A stretch of DNA of 64,000 nucleotides from Streptomyces sp. CoH27 (GTDB lineage Bacteria > Actinomycetota > Actinomycetes > Streptomycetales > Streptomycetaceae). Positions 31,924 to 41,387 of the stretch are shown here, piece after piece (position 1 is the stretch's first letter; the number at the start of each line of letters is the position of its first letter). The DNA is taken from positions 138,435-202,434 of the forward strand of contig NZ_JAIQYY010000010.1 of the NCBI RefSeq assembly GCF_020181035.1, given 5' to 3'. The notes below the pieces were generated by a model that saw only the letters and a program-made list of their open reading frames with translations, searched no databases and was not told the origin of the DNA. The translations under genes and the position numbers were made by a program.

Positions 31924-34900
31924 TCAGTCGAACCAGCGGTCCCGGGCCAGTTCCTCCGTCCTGGACGGGTCCTCCAACAGGGCGGCCACCTCGAAGCGGC
32001 GGGGCCACTGGCCGGCCGCCCAGGCCAGGCCGGCCGCGACGCCCTCCAGGGTGGCCGCGTGCAGCACGCCGTCGTCGGTGAGGCGCCAGTCGATCTCCAC
32101 GGCGTCCACGACCAGCTCCTCGTGCTCGACGTACGTCTGCGGCGTACGCGGTCCGAGCAGGACCCGCACCGACTCCGGTACGTCGTGCTCGGTGCCCTTC
32201 GAGTGGACCTCGCCGGTGACGGACTCGCTCAGCCGCCGCACCTGGAACAGTTCCGCCAGCTCGGCGGCCCGGGCCGGCCGGACCGGCAGCAGCGGGACGC
32301 CGGAGGTGAAGGGCAGCAGGTCGGGCGAGTCGACCACGACGGCGTCGGCGGCGTCCACGACCGTCACCCGGCCGTCGACCACGGCTCGCAGCTCGTCCGG
32401 CAGGGTCACCTGCTCGGGGTCCAGGTCGGCCAACGCGCTGTACAGGCCGTGCAGTTGGGCTGACGTCACCGGCCGGTCGGGGTCGGCCAGGCGGTCCAGC
32501 AGCTCGGCGGCGCCGCCGGGCTCGTCCAGCAGGGCCGCGACCGAGGTGCGCACCCCGAGGGCGCGCAGCACCTGCTCGTCCTCGAACCCGGTGGCGTCGG
32601 CTTCGTCGTACAGGCCGTGCAGCAGCGGGTCGCCGCCGGCTGCCAGGAGGCCGGCCGGGCGGCGGCCGTCGATGACCGGGTGGCCGCGCAGCCACCACGC
32701 GGTGTACGGCCGTACGACCTCGTGGGTGCCGTCGGGCAGCAGGACGCGGACCGGCTGGGTGAGGGCGTCGCGCAGCGGCCGCTGGGCGAGCAGGGCGAGT
32801 GCCTCGGGCCAGTGGTCGTCGTCCACGAGGTCCAGGTCGCGTACGGCGATCAGCTCGGTGGCGACCGGCGGTACGGGGCTGTCCGGGAAGCGGTCGAGGA
32901 TGTCCTCGCACCACACGTCGACGGCGTCCAGCAGCCCGGCGTCGTCGGGCTCGGCGAAGTCGCCCTCCCGGGGCTCCAGTTCGTCGGGGTCGAGGACCAC
33001 GTCGGTGGCGCGGACCAGCGCGAAGCCGGCGAGCACCCCGCAGGCGGTGAGGGGCTGTTCGCCCCACTTGTCGGCCAGGTCCTGGTCCACGGCGGCCAGT
33101 TCGCCGTCGCGGATGACACGGGCGAAGGGGCTGCCCGGAAGCACCAGCTCACCGGCGGGCGCGAGTTCGCCGTCCTCGTCGGGCAGTGCGAGGGCGCCCA
33201 GCCAGGGCTCGTCACCGGGCTCCAGCCCCGCGTCACGCACCAGCGCCAGGACGGTGTCGGCGAGTTCCTCGGCGTCGGGCGCGTCCTCCTCCCAGCCGAT
33301 GCCCTCGTCCTCCAGCGAGGCGGCGACGGCGGCCCGCACCTGCGGGGTGGTGAGCACCGCGCGCGGGGTGGCGGGCAGGGCGCCCAGCTTCTCCAGCAGC
33401 GGATGCGCGGCGTCCTCGTGGGCGACCTTCAGCCCGAGCCGGCCGAGGACGTCCGGGTGGATCAGGGCCGCGTCCGGGGTGGGGAGGAGGACCTGGCGGG
33501 GGCCGATGGTGGTCCGGCCGTCGGCCAGCGGCACGGGAAGGCCGGACAGCCGGTCCGGGTCGACCCCGGCGAGGCTGTCGTAGAGCCGCCACCACCAGTC
33601 GGGGTCCTTCTCCAGGCCGGCGAGGCGGTCGACGGCGTCGGCGAGCGAGAGCCGGGCGACGCCGAGGCCGCGCAGCTCGGCCCGGCGTTCGAGGCCGGCG
33701 GGCAGCAGGGTGGGCAGCACCTCGGCGAGCACCCGGACGGTCTGGGCCCCGGCGCCCTCCACGATCTCCGCGTCCCGGGGCCGCAGCGCCTCGGGCAGCT
33801 CGTCGTCCTCCCCGGGCTGGACGGCGGGCGGCAGGAAGGCGAGCCGGGGCAGCCGCTCCAGCACCGCCTGCCGCAGCGCGCCGTCCAGCTCGCCCTTGCC
33901 CAGCGGGCCGGGCACGAGGTCGATGATCCCGTCCGTCACCGGCCGCCAGCCGGCGAGGAGTTCGGTGTACGTGTCGGCCGCGCGCTGCACCAGGAAGTCG
34001 GTGAGGGGGCCGGGGGCGGTGTGCCGGCGGGTGGTGTCGAGGGGGAAGGAGGCGATCAGCAGGGCCGGGACGCCGAGGGGCTCGTCGCTGGGGGTGGGCG
34101 CGTGCACGACGGGCGCGGTGCGCGGCCGTGCGGGCCGCCCGTCCTCGCCCTCGGGTACGGCCCAGGTCACGGACCAGTGCGGACGCAGCCGCTCCTCGAC
34201 GGGCCGGTCGGCGAGCAGCTCGGCGGCGAGCGGCCCGTGCGCCGCGGCCGTACGCCAGCGCGTGGTCCCTGTGCGGGAGTCCTCGACGACTACGACGGTG
34301 CCGCCGTCGTCGGCAGGACCGGTACGGCGGCGCAGGACGCGCGGGGCGTCCCCGCCGGCCTCGATGACGACCTCCGCCAGCCCGGGGAGGGCGAGGAGCA
34401 GGGCGTCGTCCACGGCGTCCAGGAGCCGCTCGGCGAGATCGGCGGCGGCCGCGTCCCGCAGGGGCAGGATGACGGCGGTGTCGTACGGCTCCGGGGCGGT
34501 GCCCTCGGCGGCGAACGGCAGCCGGAGGAGGGGAACGTGCCCGTCCCTTCTGCGCACCTCGTCCCCGAGTCCGGGGCTGTGCCGGGCGATGTCGGCGGCC
34601 AGCTCCCGGACCTCGGCGAGGGACCAGCGGACACCGCCGTGCCGCCCCACGATCGCGGGCTCGTCCGTCACCGCGAGTACGGCGGCGAACCCGACGCCGA
34701 ACCGGCCCACGGCCCCCTGGGTGCCCTCGGTGTCCCGCTTGGCGGAGGCGCGCAGCGTGGACAGCGACTCGACGCCGGCGGCGTCCAGGGGGGCGCCGGT
34801 GTTGGCGGCGACGAGGACGCCGTCGCGGAGGGTGAGCCGCAGCCGGCCCGGGGTGTGGGCCCGCGCGGCGGCGTCGGCGGCGTTCTGGGCCAGCTCGATG

Positions 34901-35073
34901 ACGAGCCGGTCCCGGTAACCGCCCAGGACCAGGTCCTCCTCGGCGTTGGCGTCCTCCCGGAAGCGGGCGGGGCTGGTGGCCCAGGCGTCGAGCACACCGC
35001 GCCGCAGCCGGGCCGTCCCGAACGGATCGGCACCCTCGGCCGCCGGCCGCACGTACTTGCTGCTCACGTTCAC
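31924..35073 (-). CDS. sacsin N-terminal ATPase-like (Hsp90-type GHKL) protein
   Basis: A 1,049-residue protein with an N-terminal GHKL ATPase domain of the sacsin/Hsp90 type: VIELAQNAADAAARA holds the N-box Asn, GVLVAANTGAP the D/G1 region and GRFGVGFAAVLAVTD the G2 lid (up to about residue 180). The rest is helical, Leu/Asp/Glu-rich and without known motifs. Streptomyces keep one such large gene, described as a molecular chaperone-like protein; clients are unknown. GTG 35073 is preferred, GTG 35067 is possible. It stands alone, with a terminator after it. Confidence 0.88.
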   Translation of the reverse strand: MNVSSKYVRPAAEGADPFGTARLRRGVLDAWATSPARFREDANAEEDLVLGGYRDRLVIELAQNAADAAARAHTPGRLRLTLRDGVLVAANTGAPLDAAGVESLSTLRASAKRDTEGTQGAVGRFGVGFAAVLAVTDEPAIVGRHGGVRWSLAEVRELAADIARHSPGLGDEVRRRDGHVPLLRLPFAAEGTAPEPYDTAVILPLRDAAAADLAERLLDAVDDALLLALPGLAEVVIEAGGDAPRVLRRRTGPADDGGTVVVVEDSRTGTTRWRTAAAHGPLAAELLADRPVEERLRPHWSVTWAVPEGEDGRPARPRTAPVVHAPTPSDEPLGVPALLIASFPLDTTRRHTAPGPLTDFLVQRAADTYTELLAGWRPVTDGIIDLVPGPLGKGELDGALRQAVLERLPRLAFLPPAVQPGEDDELPEALRPRDAEIVEGAGAQTVRVLAEVLPTLLPAGLERRAELRGLGVARLSLADAVDRLAGLEKDPDWWWRLYDSLAGVDPDRLSGLPVPLADGRTTIGPRQVLLPTPDAALIHPDVLGRLGLKVAHEDAAHPLLEKLGALPATPRAVLTTPQVRAAVAASLEDEGIGWEEDAPDAEELADTVLALVRDAGLEPGDEPWLGALALPDEDGELAPAGELVLPGSPFARVIRDGELAAVDQDLADKWGEQPLTACGVLAGFALVRATDVVLDPDELEPREGDFAEPDDAGLLDAVDVWCEDILDRFPDSPVPPVATELIAVRDLDLVDDDHWPEALALLAQRPLRDALTQPVRVLLPDGTHEVVRPYTAWWLRGHPVIDGRRPAGLLAAGGDPLLHGLYDEADATGFEDEQVLRALGVRTSVAALLDEPGGAAELLDRLADPDRPVTSAQLHGLYSALADLDPEQVTLPDELRAVVDGRVTVVDAADAVVVDSPDLLPFTSGVPLLPVRPARAAELAELFQVRRLSESVTGEVHSKGTEHDVPESVRVLLGPRTPQTYVEHEELVVDAVEIDWRLTDDGVLHAATLEGVAAGLAWAAGQWPRRFEVAALLEDPSRTEELARDRWFD

Positions 35074-35152
35074 ACTCCTCGTCGACGTCGGGACGAAGGT
35101 ACAGCGGGCCGGGGCGAACCCTGACCTTCGCCCGCCCGCCGGGCTCGGCCGG

Positions 35153-35638
35153 TCAGGGAAAGGCTCGGTGGTAGCGCTGGCGGGACCCGCCCTCCGGGCC
35201 AGGGGGTGCTGGGGCGGAGGGGGTGAAGCCCAGGTGTTCGTAAAAGGCTCGGGCGCCGCTCTGTGCCGCGCCGGGGTGGTCCTTGCCGAACGTGACGACC
35301 TCCAGGGAGGCCGGGGCGTGGACCCATCTGCGGGCGGCGTCGGTCAGCAGGGCGCGGCCGACCCCCGTGCGCCGGGACTGTTCCGAGACCACCAGCCAGT
35401 GCACCTTGTGGACGGGTGCCGTACCGCCGAAGAGCAGGGCGCCGAGCAGGTCCGTACCGGAGTCCTCGCCGCAGCCCTCCCCGGTCTGTGCGACCAGTGC
35501 CGTGGAGCGGCGGATGTGTTTCTCCACGGCACCGGTGAAGCCGGGGTCGTCCACCATCGGGCCGAACCAGTGCTCCACCTGTGCCGCCAGCCGGAGAAAG
35601 CCGGGCAGGTCCCGCCGCCCGGCGAGTCTGATGATCAC
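35153..35638 (-). CDS. GNAT-family N-acetyltransferase
   Basis: A 161-residue GNAT protein. The acetyl-CoA motif is VSEQSRRTGVGRALLTDAARR, followed by a C-terminal FYEHLGF, which closes the fold. GTG 35638 begins IIRLAGRRDLPGFLRLA, the usual first strand and helix. Substrate unknown. It lies downstream of the DUF3027 gene by 33 bases, in the same direction, so a small operon is likely. Confidence 0.88.
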   Translation of the reverse strand: MIIRLAGRRDLPGFLRLAAQVEHWFGPMVDDPGFTGAVEKHIRRSTALVAQTGEGCGEDSGTDLLGALLFGGTAPVHKVHWLVVSEQSRRTGVGRALLTDAARRWVHAPASLEVVTFGKDHPGAAQSGARAFYEHLGFTPSAPAPPGPEGGSRQRYHRAFP

Positions 35639-35671
35639 CTGCTCAGTCTCGCAGCCGGCCCCGGCCCCGGC

Positions 35672-36598
35672 TCAGGAGTGGCCCAGCTCCGCCGTCTCCT
35701 CGTCGGCCGGCTCCGGCACCGAGCCGGAGTCGCGGGCGGGACGCAGCGGGAAGGCGTCGACCTTCGTCTCGTCGATGACCGGCGGCGCCGGCTGCGGGGG
35801 CTTCGGCATGACCGCGGCCTCCGAGTGCGCCCCGCAGCCGTAGGCGAGGGAGACCACACGGCCGTCGGCCGGGGAGAACTCGTTGGCGCACACGCCGAAG
35901 GCCTGGCCCAGCGAGCCGCCGATCGGGTTGAGGAAACCGCAGGTCACGCACGTGGCAGGGGCCGCCTGAGCCATCGCCGTCTTCGGGCCGTACGCCTCCT
36001 CCCAGCGGTCGGCCGCGCTGTGCAGGCCGTAGCGGGACAGGACGCGGGCGCGGCGCATGCCCAGTTCCTCGGCGACCGCGGCGATCGAGCCGCGGGAGGG
36101 GACGGTGGGCTGGACGGCCGGGGTGCCGGGGGTGACCTCGGCGTCCTCCGCGTCCGCCAGTTCTTCCATCTCGTGGGAGACCACCGAGTGCGGCGGCGGT
36201 TCCTCCTCGGCCGTGTAGCCCGGCTCCAGGCGCAGGTCCTCCTGGTCGGTGGGCAGGAGGTCGCCGGGGCCGAGGTCGCCGGGGCGCAGGCGCTCGCTCC
36301 ACGGGACCCACTCGGGGGCGAGGAGGGCGTCGGGTCCGGGGAGGAGGACCACCTCGTCGAGCGTCACGATCTTGGCGCGGGAGGCGCGGACCACCGTCGC
36401 CGCCCAGCGCCAGCCCCGGTAGCCCAGTTCCTTGCACTCGAAGAGGTGCGTGACAACGCGGTCGCCCTCCGACACCAGGCCGACGTGCTCACCCACCACG
36501 CCGGGCGCGGCTGCCTCCTCGGCGGCGGCGCGGGCGAGATCGACCGCCTCGGCGCACAGACGGTCGGGGGTGCGGCTTCGCGTTGTCGCTGCGCTCAC
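35672..36598 (-). CDS. DUF3027-domain protein
   Basis: A 308-residue cytoplasmic protein typical of actinobacteria (DUF3027). The N-terminal half has GEHVGLVSEGDRVVTHLFEC and GYRGWRWAATVVRASR; the C-terminal half has a Cys pair CVTCGF followed by GVCANEFSPADG and GCGAHSE, probably a metal site. GTG 36598 is used. Function unknown. It is divergent from an MFS gene, with about 275 bp between starts. Confidence 0.85.
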   Translation of the reverse strand: MSAATTRSRTPDRLCAEAVDLARAAAEEAAAPGVVGEHVGLVSEGDRVVTHLFECKELGYRGWRWAATVVRASRAKIVTLDEVVLLPGPDALLAPEWVPWSERLRPGDLGPGDLLPTDQEDLRLEPGYTAEEEPPPHSVVSHEMEELADAEDAEVTPGTPAVQPTVPSRGSIAAVAEELGMRRARVLSRYGLHSAADRWEEAYGPKTAMAQAAPATCVTCGFLNPIGGSLGQAFGVCANEFSPADGRVVSLAYGCGAHSEAAVMPKPPQPAPPVIDETKVDAFPLRPARDSGSVPEPADEETAELGHS

Positions 36599-36873
36599 AG
36601 GTATCGCTTCTCTCCTACGCCGTCTCACGAGTGCGGCTGCCTCCGGCGGGTTGGCCGACGGAGCGGACCGGGGGACCGCATCGACGTCTGCATCCGCGCG
36701 CTGGGCGCACCTCTGCCATCCATTCTGCGTTATGGCTGAGATACGCACGCTACACCGAACAGGATTCGTGGGTTTTTCCCACCCGCCCACACACCCGCCC
36801 GTGCATCCCGCACCGCCGCCCCGCGCACCCGACTCGCCCGGCCTCGCACTATCCACCCTCTTCTCGGGGCACT

Positions 36874-38277
36874 ATGAACGTCGTGACAGCCGCGGACAAG
36901 GCGAGTGGTCGGGGCGGCGGTGCGGGACGCGTGGGCGGTGCCGTCCGCTCCGTCGGGCGCGCCCTGCACTTTCCGGTCACCGGGGCGGCCCGCGGGATCC
37001 GGAAGGCGACGCACGCCCATGGCGCGGGCGAGTCGGGGCTGGGCAAGCTGATCGAGCTGCACGCGGTGAACGGCGCCGGCGACGTCATGATCACCGTGGC
37101 GCTCGCCTCCACCGTGTTCTTCTCCGTGCCGACCGCCGAGGCCCGGGGCCGCGTCGCGCTGTATCTCGCCATCACCATGGCGCCCTTCACCGTCCTCGCC
37201 CCCGTCATCGGCCCCCTGCTCGACCGGCTGCCGCACGGCCGGCGCGCCGCGATGGCCGCGGCCATGCTGGCCCGCGCCCTGCTCGCGCTGATCATCTCGG
37301 GCGCCGTGGCGAGCGGCAGCCTGGAGCTGTACCCCGCCGCGCTGGGCGTGCTGGTCGCGTCGAAGGCGTACGGCGTGGTCCGCAGCGCCGTCGTGCCGCG
37401 GCTGCTGCCGCCCCGCTTCTCGCTCGTGAAGGCCAACTCCCGGGTCACCCTCGCCGGCCTGCTGGCCACCGGCGCCGCCGCGCCGCTCGCGGCGGGGCTG
37501 CACACCATCGGGGATCCCTGGCCGCTCTACGGCGCCTTTGTGATCTTCGTCGCGGGAACGTTCCTGTCGTTCACCCTGCCGCCCAAGGTCGACTCGGCCA
37601 AGGGCGAGGACCGGGCGCTGCTCGCCGCCGACGAGCAGCATCTGCACGGGCCGCTCAAGCGGGAGCAGATCAAGCGGCCGGGGCTGCGGACCGTCGGCCC
37701 CGCCGTCACGCACGCGCTCGGCGCCAACGCCGCCCTGCGCTGCCTCTCCGGCTTCCTGATCTTCTTCCTGGCCTTCCTGCTCCGCGAGCACCCGCTGACC
37801 GGCGAGAGCGCGGCGGTCTCGCTGGGGGTCGTCGGCGTGGCCGCCGGCGCGGGCAACGCCCTCGGTACGGCCGTGGGGGCCTGGCTGAGATCGCGCGCCC
37901 CGGAGATCATCATCGTGACCGTCGTCGCCGTGGTCCTCGGTACGGCGGTCGTGGCGGCCGTCTTCTTCGGCGCGTTCCTGGTGGCCTGCCTCGCCGCGGT
38001 CGCCGGGTTCGCCCAGGCGCTGGCCAAGCTGGCCCTGGACGCGCTGATCCAGCGGGACGTGCCCGAGCAGGTGCGCACCTCGGCGTTCGCCCGCTCCGAG
38101 ACCCTGCTGCAGATGGCCTGGGTGTTCGGCGGCGCGGTCGGCATCGTGCTGCCGCTCGACGGCACCGTCGGGCTCCTCGTCGGCGCCGCGTTCGTCGCCG
38201 CCGGCTGGCTGACCACCGTGAAGGGACTGCTCGCCTCGGCCCGGCACGGCGGCCGCCCCCACGCCCGCGTCGCCTGA
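36874..38277 (+). CDS. MFS transporter
   Basis: A 467-residue permease with about 12 hydrophobic helices after an unusually long hydrophilic N-terminus (about 60 residues, ending GLGKLIELHAVNGAGD). The loop 2-3 motif is degenerate (GPLLDRLPHGRRAAM). In streptomycetes this gene is a steady neighbour of the DUF3027 gene, which suggests a core rather than drug-specific role; the substrate is unknown. Confidence 0.85.
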   Translation: MNVVTAADKASGRGGGAGRVGGAVRSVGRALHFPVTGAARGIRKATHAHGAGESGLGKLIELHAVNGAGDVMITVALASTVFFSVPTAEARGRVALYLAITMAPFTVLAPVIGPLLDRLPHGRRAAMAAAMLARALLALIISGAVASGSLELYPAALGVLVASKAYGVVRSAVVPRLLPPRFSLVKANSRVTLAGLLATGAAAPLAAGLHTIGDPWPLYGAFVIFVAGTFLSFTLPPKVDSAKGEDRALLAADEQHLHGPLKREQIKRPGLRTVGPAVTHALGANAALRCLSGFLIFFLAFLLREHPLTGESAAVSLGVVGVAAGAGNALGTAVGAWLRSRAPEIIIVTVVAVVLGTAVVAAVFFGAFLVACLAAVAGFAQALAKLALDALIQRDVPEQVRTSAFARSETLLQMAWVFGGAVGIVLPLDGTVGLLVGAAFVAAGWLTTVKGLLASARHGGRPHARVA

Positions 38278-38397
38278 CCTGCCGGGGCGTAACGAACCGG
38301 ACACGGTTTCCCGAACACAGGCACGGCTGGCGTAACGAACCGGGCACGCCGCACCCCACGTGGGCGGACGGCTCCGGGCGCCCGATAGCCTTCGGCC

Positions 38398-38877
38398 ATG
38401 ACCACGCTGCAATCCGCTGTGCGACGCCGCCGCGCCGTCGCCGCCGCCGGCGCCGTTTCCGCCGGACTGCTTCTGCTCTCCGCCTGTGAGAAGCCGACGC
38501 CCGTCGCGACGATCACCGTCGGCGAGAGCTCGGTCAACTCCGAGGCCCTGTGCTACAACGACGGCAACACGCTGGACGCCAAGACGCTGGCGAAGTGCGC
38601 CAAGAAGGTGAACGACGTCAAGTCGATCACCGTGGACACGGACGCCACCGTCCGCTTCGGCGTCGACCCGAAGATCGCGGACGAGGGCTGGGTCCTGCTG
38701 GTGAACGGCCGTCAGTTCACCGACGTCAGCAAGAAGACGTACCGCACCATCCCGGGCAGCGCGTTCTTCAACGCCCAGTACGGCACCGAGGGCGACACCA
38801 ACACGGTCTCCATCCAGATGGGCGGCACCAGCCCGGGCAAGGGACTGTGGTCCTTCAAGCTGAAGAAGGCCTCCTGA
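38398..38877 (+). CDS. DUF2771-family lipoprotein
   Basis: A 159-residue protein with a lipoprotein signal: a basic start (RRRRAV), a hydrophobic stretch and the lipobox LLSAC with the lipidated Cys about residue 30. The mature part is the DUF2771 domain (VATITVGESSVNSEALCYND and RTIPGSAFFNAQ). It is probably anchored to the outer face of the membrane; role unknown. Its TGA overlaps the start of mqnB, so the two are probably coupled. Confidence 0.88.
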   Translation: MTTLQSAVRRRRAVAAAGAVSAGLLLLSACEKPTPVATITVGESSVNSEALCYNDGNTLDAKTLAKCAKKVNDVKSITVDTDATVRFGVDPKIADEGWVLLVNGRQFTDVSKKTYRTIPGSAFFNAQYGTEGDTNTVSIQMGGTSPGKGLWSFKLKKAS

Positions 38878-39644
38878 CCACGCCTTCCGCACGCATCCTC
38901 GTAGCCACCGCGGTCCCCGCCGAACGGGACGCGGTGGCACGGGCGTTCTCCTCGCCGGACTCGCAGGACTCACCGGACTTGCCGGACTCGCCGGTGGAGC
39001 AGATCTGGCAGCCGGGCGTGGGACTGACGCGTACGACACGTACGGCCGGCGTCTGGGATCTGCTCGACGCGGGTGTCGGCCCGGCCCGCGCCGCCGCCTC
39101 CGTCTCCGCCGCACTCACCGCGGCCCAGCTCGCCGGTACCCCGTACGACCTGGTCGTCTCGGCCGGGATCGGCGGGGGCTTCCAGCCCGAGGCGCCCGTC
39201 GGCTCCCTCGTCGTCGCCCGTCGGATCACCGTCGCCGACCTGGGCGCCGAAACCGCCGACGGCTTCCTGCCGGTCACCGAACTGGGCTTCGGAACCGTCC
39301 ACCACTACCCGCCGAGATCACTCGTACGGGTTGCCTGCCAGGCCACCGGCGCCCAGGCCGGCACCATCCTCACCGTCTCCACCGTCACCGGCACCGCCGC
39401 CCGCGCCGCCGAGCTGCGCGCCCGGCACCCGCAGGCGCTCGCCGAGGGCATGGAGGGCTTCGGGGTGGCGGAGGCGGCCGACGCGCACGGGACGGCCGTC
39501 CTGGAGATCCGCGCGGTCTCCAACCCGGTCGGCCCGCGCGACCGCGCCGCCTGGCGCATCGGCGACGCCCTGACCGCCCTCACCGAGGCATTCGGGAAGC
39601 TCGCGCCCGCATTGGAGAGTTGGAACCGACATGACGACCAGTGA
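38874..39644 (+). CDS. mqnB: futalosine hydrolase
   Basis: A protein of about 256 residues of the nucleoside phosphorylase fold that splits futalosine to dehypoxanthine futalosine in the alternative menaquinone pathway. Family features are RILVATAVPAERDAVARAF, YDLVVSAGIGGGFQ and ALAEGMEGFGVAEAA. No ATG or GTG is at the expected place: CTG 38874 overlaps the upstream TGA (CTGA) and is preceded by AAGAAGG, where relatives would have ATGA. GTG 38847 is the alternative and would add nine residues. The 3' end overlaps mqnD by 14 bp. Confidence 0.88.
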   Translation: MTTPSARILVATAVPAERDAVARAFSSPDSQDSPDLPDSPVEQIWQPGVGLTRTTRTAGVWDLLDAGVGPARAAASVSAALTAAQLAGTPYDLVVSAGIGGGFQPEAPVGSLVVARRITVADLGAETADGFLPVTELGFGTVHHYPPRSLVRVACQATGAQAGTILTVSTVTGTAARAAELRARHPQALAEGMEGFGVAEAADAHGTAVLEIRAVSNPVGPRDRAAWRIGDALTALTEAFGKLAPALESWNRHDDQ

Positions 39645-40491
39645 GCAGCATCAGACCCTGCGGATCGCGTACTCCCCCTGCCCGAACGACACCTTCGTCT
39701 TCGACGCCCTCGCCCACGGCCGCGTGCCCGGGGCGCCCGCGCTGGACGTGACGTTCGCCGACATCGACATCACCAACGGCATGGCCGAGCGTGGCGAGTT
39801 CGACGTGCTCAAGGTGTCGTACGCCGTCCTGCCGTACGTCCTCGGCGAGTACGCCCTGCTGCCGTGCGGCGGCGCGCTGGGCCGGGGCTGCGGCCCGCTC
39901 GTCCTCACGCGGGAGGCGGGGGCGGACCTGACGGGCCGTACGGTCGCCGTGCCCAGTGAGAAGTCGACGGCGTATCTCCTCTTCCGCCTCTGGGCGGCCG
40001 ACACCCTCCCCGGCGGGGTCGGCGAGATCGTCGTCCTGCCGTTCCACGAGATCATGCCGGCCGTGCGGGACGGCAAGGTGGACGCCGGACTGGTCATCCA
40101 CGAGGCCCGCTTCACGTACCAGAACTACGGTCTGCACAAGCTCGCCGACATGGGCGAGCACTGGGAGCGGACCACCGGGCTGCCGATCCCACTGGGCGCG
40201 ATCATCGCCAAGCGCGCGCTGGGCGCGGACACGCTGACCCGGCTCGCGGATTCCATCCGCACCTCGGTACGGGCCGCCTGGGACGACCCCGAGGCCTCCC
40301 GGCCGTACGTCATGGCCCACGCCCAGGAGATGGACCCGGCCGTCGCGGACCAGCACATCGGCCTGTACGTCAACGAGTTCACCGCCGACCTCGGCGAGGA
40401 CGGCTACGCGGCGATCCGCGGCCTGCTGACGCGCGCTGCAGCCGAGGGACTACTGCCCGCCCTCCCACCCGAGGCGCTCGCGTTTCCCTGA
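39631..40491 (+). CDS. mqnD: 1,4-dihydroxy-6-naphthoate synthase
   Basis: A 286-residue enzyme of the futalosine pathway that makes 1,4-dihydroxy-6-naphthoate from cyclic dehypoxanthine futalosine. The fold is like a periplasmic binding protein; signatures are AYSPCPNDTFVFDALAHG, FDVLKVSYAVLPYV and DAGLVIHEARFTYQNYGL. Overlap with mqnB shows that they form one operon. A diverged in-frame copy of its last 51 bases follows 24 bases after the stop. Confidence 0.95.
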   Translation: MTTSEQHQTLRIAYSPCPNDTFVFDALAHGRVPGAPALDVTFADIDITNGMAERGEFDVLKVSYAVLPYVLGEYALLPCGGALGRGCGPLVLTREAGADLTGRTVAVPSEKSTAYLLFRLWAADTLPGGVGEIVVLPFHEIMPAVRDGKVDAGLVIHEARFTYQNYGLHKLADMGEHWERTTGLPIPLGAIIAKRALGADTLTRLADSIRTSVRAAWDDPEASRPYVMAHAQEMDPAVADQHIGLYVNEFTADLGEDGYAAIRGLLTRAAAEGLLPALPPEALAFP

Positions 40492-40566
40492 GGCGACCCG
40501 CGCACACGCGCGACGGCCGAGGGGCTGGTGCCGCCCCTCGGCCCGGATGTGCTCGTGTTTCCCTGA
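40441..40566 (+). repeat. diverged 75-bp tandem duplication of the mqnD 3' end
   Basis: Bases 40441-40491 (end of mqnD including TGA) and 40516-40566 match at 39 of 51 positions without a gap, and both end cgtttccctga / tgtttccctga. The period is 75 bp, so the second copy is in frame. Read-through of the stop would add a second similar C-terminus. Confidence 0.8.
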
Positions 40567-40572
40567 CGGTCC

Positions 40573-40956
40573 TCAGACGTCCAGCTGGTCGGCGACCGCG
40601 CGGAGCAGGCCGGCGATCTTCTTGCCGGACGCCTTGTCCGGGTAGCGGCCCTTCTCCAGCATCGGGGTGATGTTTTCGAGAAGGGTCGTCAGGTCCTGCA
40701 CGATCGAGGCCAGCTCGTCCGGCTTCTTGCGCTGGGCGGCGGCGACCGACGGCGTCGGGTCCAGCACGGTCACGGAGAGCGCCTGGTCACCGCGCTGACC
40801 GGCGACGACGCCGAACTCCACGCGCTGTCCCGGCTTGAGTACGTCGACTCCGGCGGGGAGAACCGAGGAATGGACGAAGACGTCACCGCCGTCGTCGCGG
40901 GAGAGAAAGCCGAAGCCCTTCTCGCTGTTGAACCACTTGACCTTGCCGGTAGGCAC
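40573..40956 (-). CDS. cold-shock-domain protein with C-terminal extension
   Basis: A 127-residue protein. Residues 1-65 are a cold-shock domain with RNP1 KGFGFL and RNP2 DVFVHSS for single-stranded nucleic acid binding; the remaining 60 residues (ELASIVQDLTTLLENITPML) form a helical extension found in the actinobacterial group. GTG 40956 is used. Expected roles are RNA chaperoning or regulation. It is divergent from the small membrane protein gene at 41130. Confidence 0.93.
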   Translation of the reverse strand: MPTGKVKWFNSEKGFGFLSRDDGGDVFVHSSVLPAGVDVLKPGQRVEFGVVAGQRGDQALSVTVLDPTPSVAAAQRKKPDELASIVQDLTTLLENITPMLEKGRYPDKASGKKIAGLLRAVADQLDV

Positions 40957-41129
40957 GTCTGTCCTCGTCCTCGTGTCTCGTCGGGAATACTTCGGAAACG
41001 GCTCTTGATAGCACTACAGCGGGTCGACCATGACCCGCCGCTACCAAGCGCTACCAAGGCTAATGGTCTTCGGGCGGGTGACAAGACGTCCCCCGGTTCT
41101 TCACCGTGGCTGGGAACTACCCTGGTCCG

Positions 41130-41387
41130 GTGCGTGACAAAACCCAAACGAATTCCACCGAGCCCGGTGACCTGCTGATCCGCGCCGGTGCCGTCGTCTT
41201 CTTCCTCGGGGCGCTGGCCACTCTGGTCACGGTGGCCCCGCTGTTCCTCGGCGACAAGCCTTTTCCGACGTACATGTACCTGCTGAGCATGCTCATGGGC
41301 GTCGGTTTCCTGCTCGCCGCCGCCGGTGTGCTGCGGTCGGTGACGGCCGGCCGGCGTCAGGCGCGGGCGGCAGCCGCCGAACGGTAG
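41130..41387 (+). CDS. two-helix membrane protein
   Basis: About 85 residues from GTG 41130 (VRDKTQTNSTEPGDLLIRAG) with two helices (AVVFFLGALATLVTVAPLFL and MYLLSMLMGVGFLLAAAGVL) and a basic tail. The tail overlaps the convergent HAD gene by 31 bp. Its function is unknown; similar proteins occur at this place in other Streptomyces. Confidence 0.75.
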   Translation: MRDKTQTNSTEPGDLLIRAGAVVFFLGALATLVTVAPLFLGDKPFPTYMYLLSMLMGVGFLLAAAGVLRSVTAGRRQARAAAAER

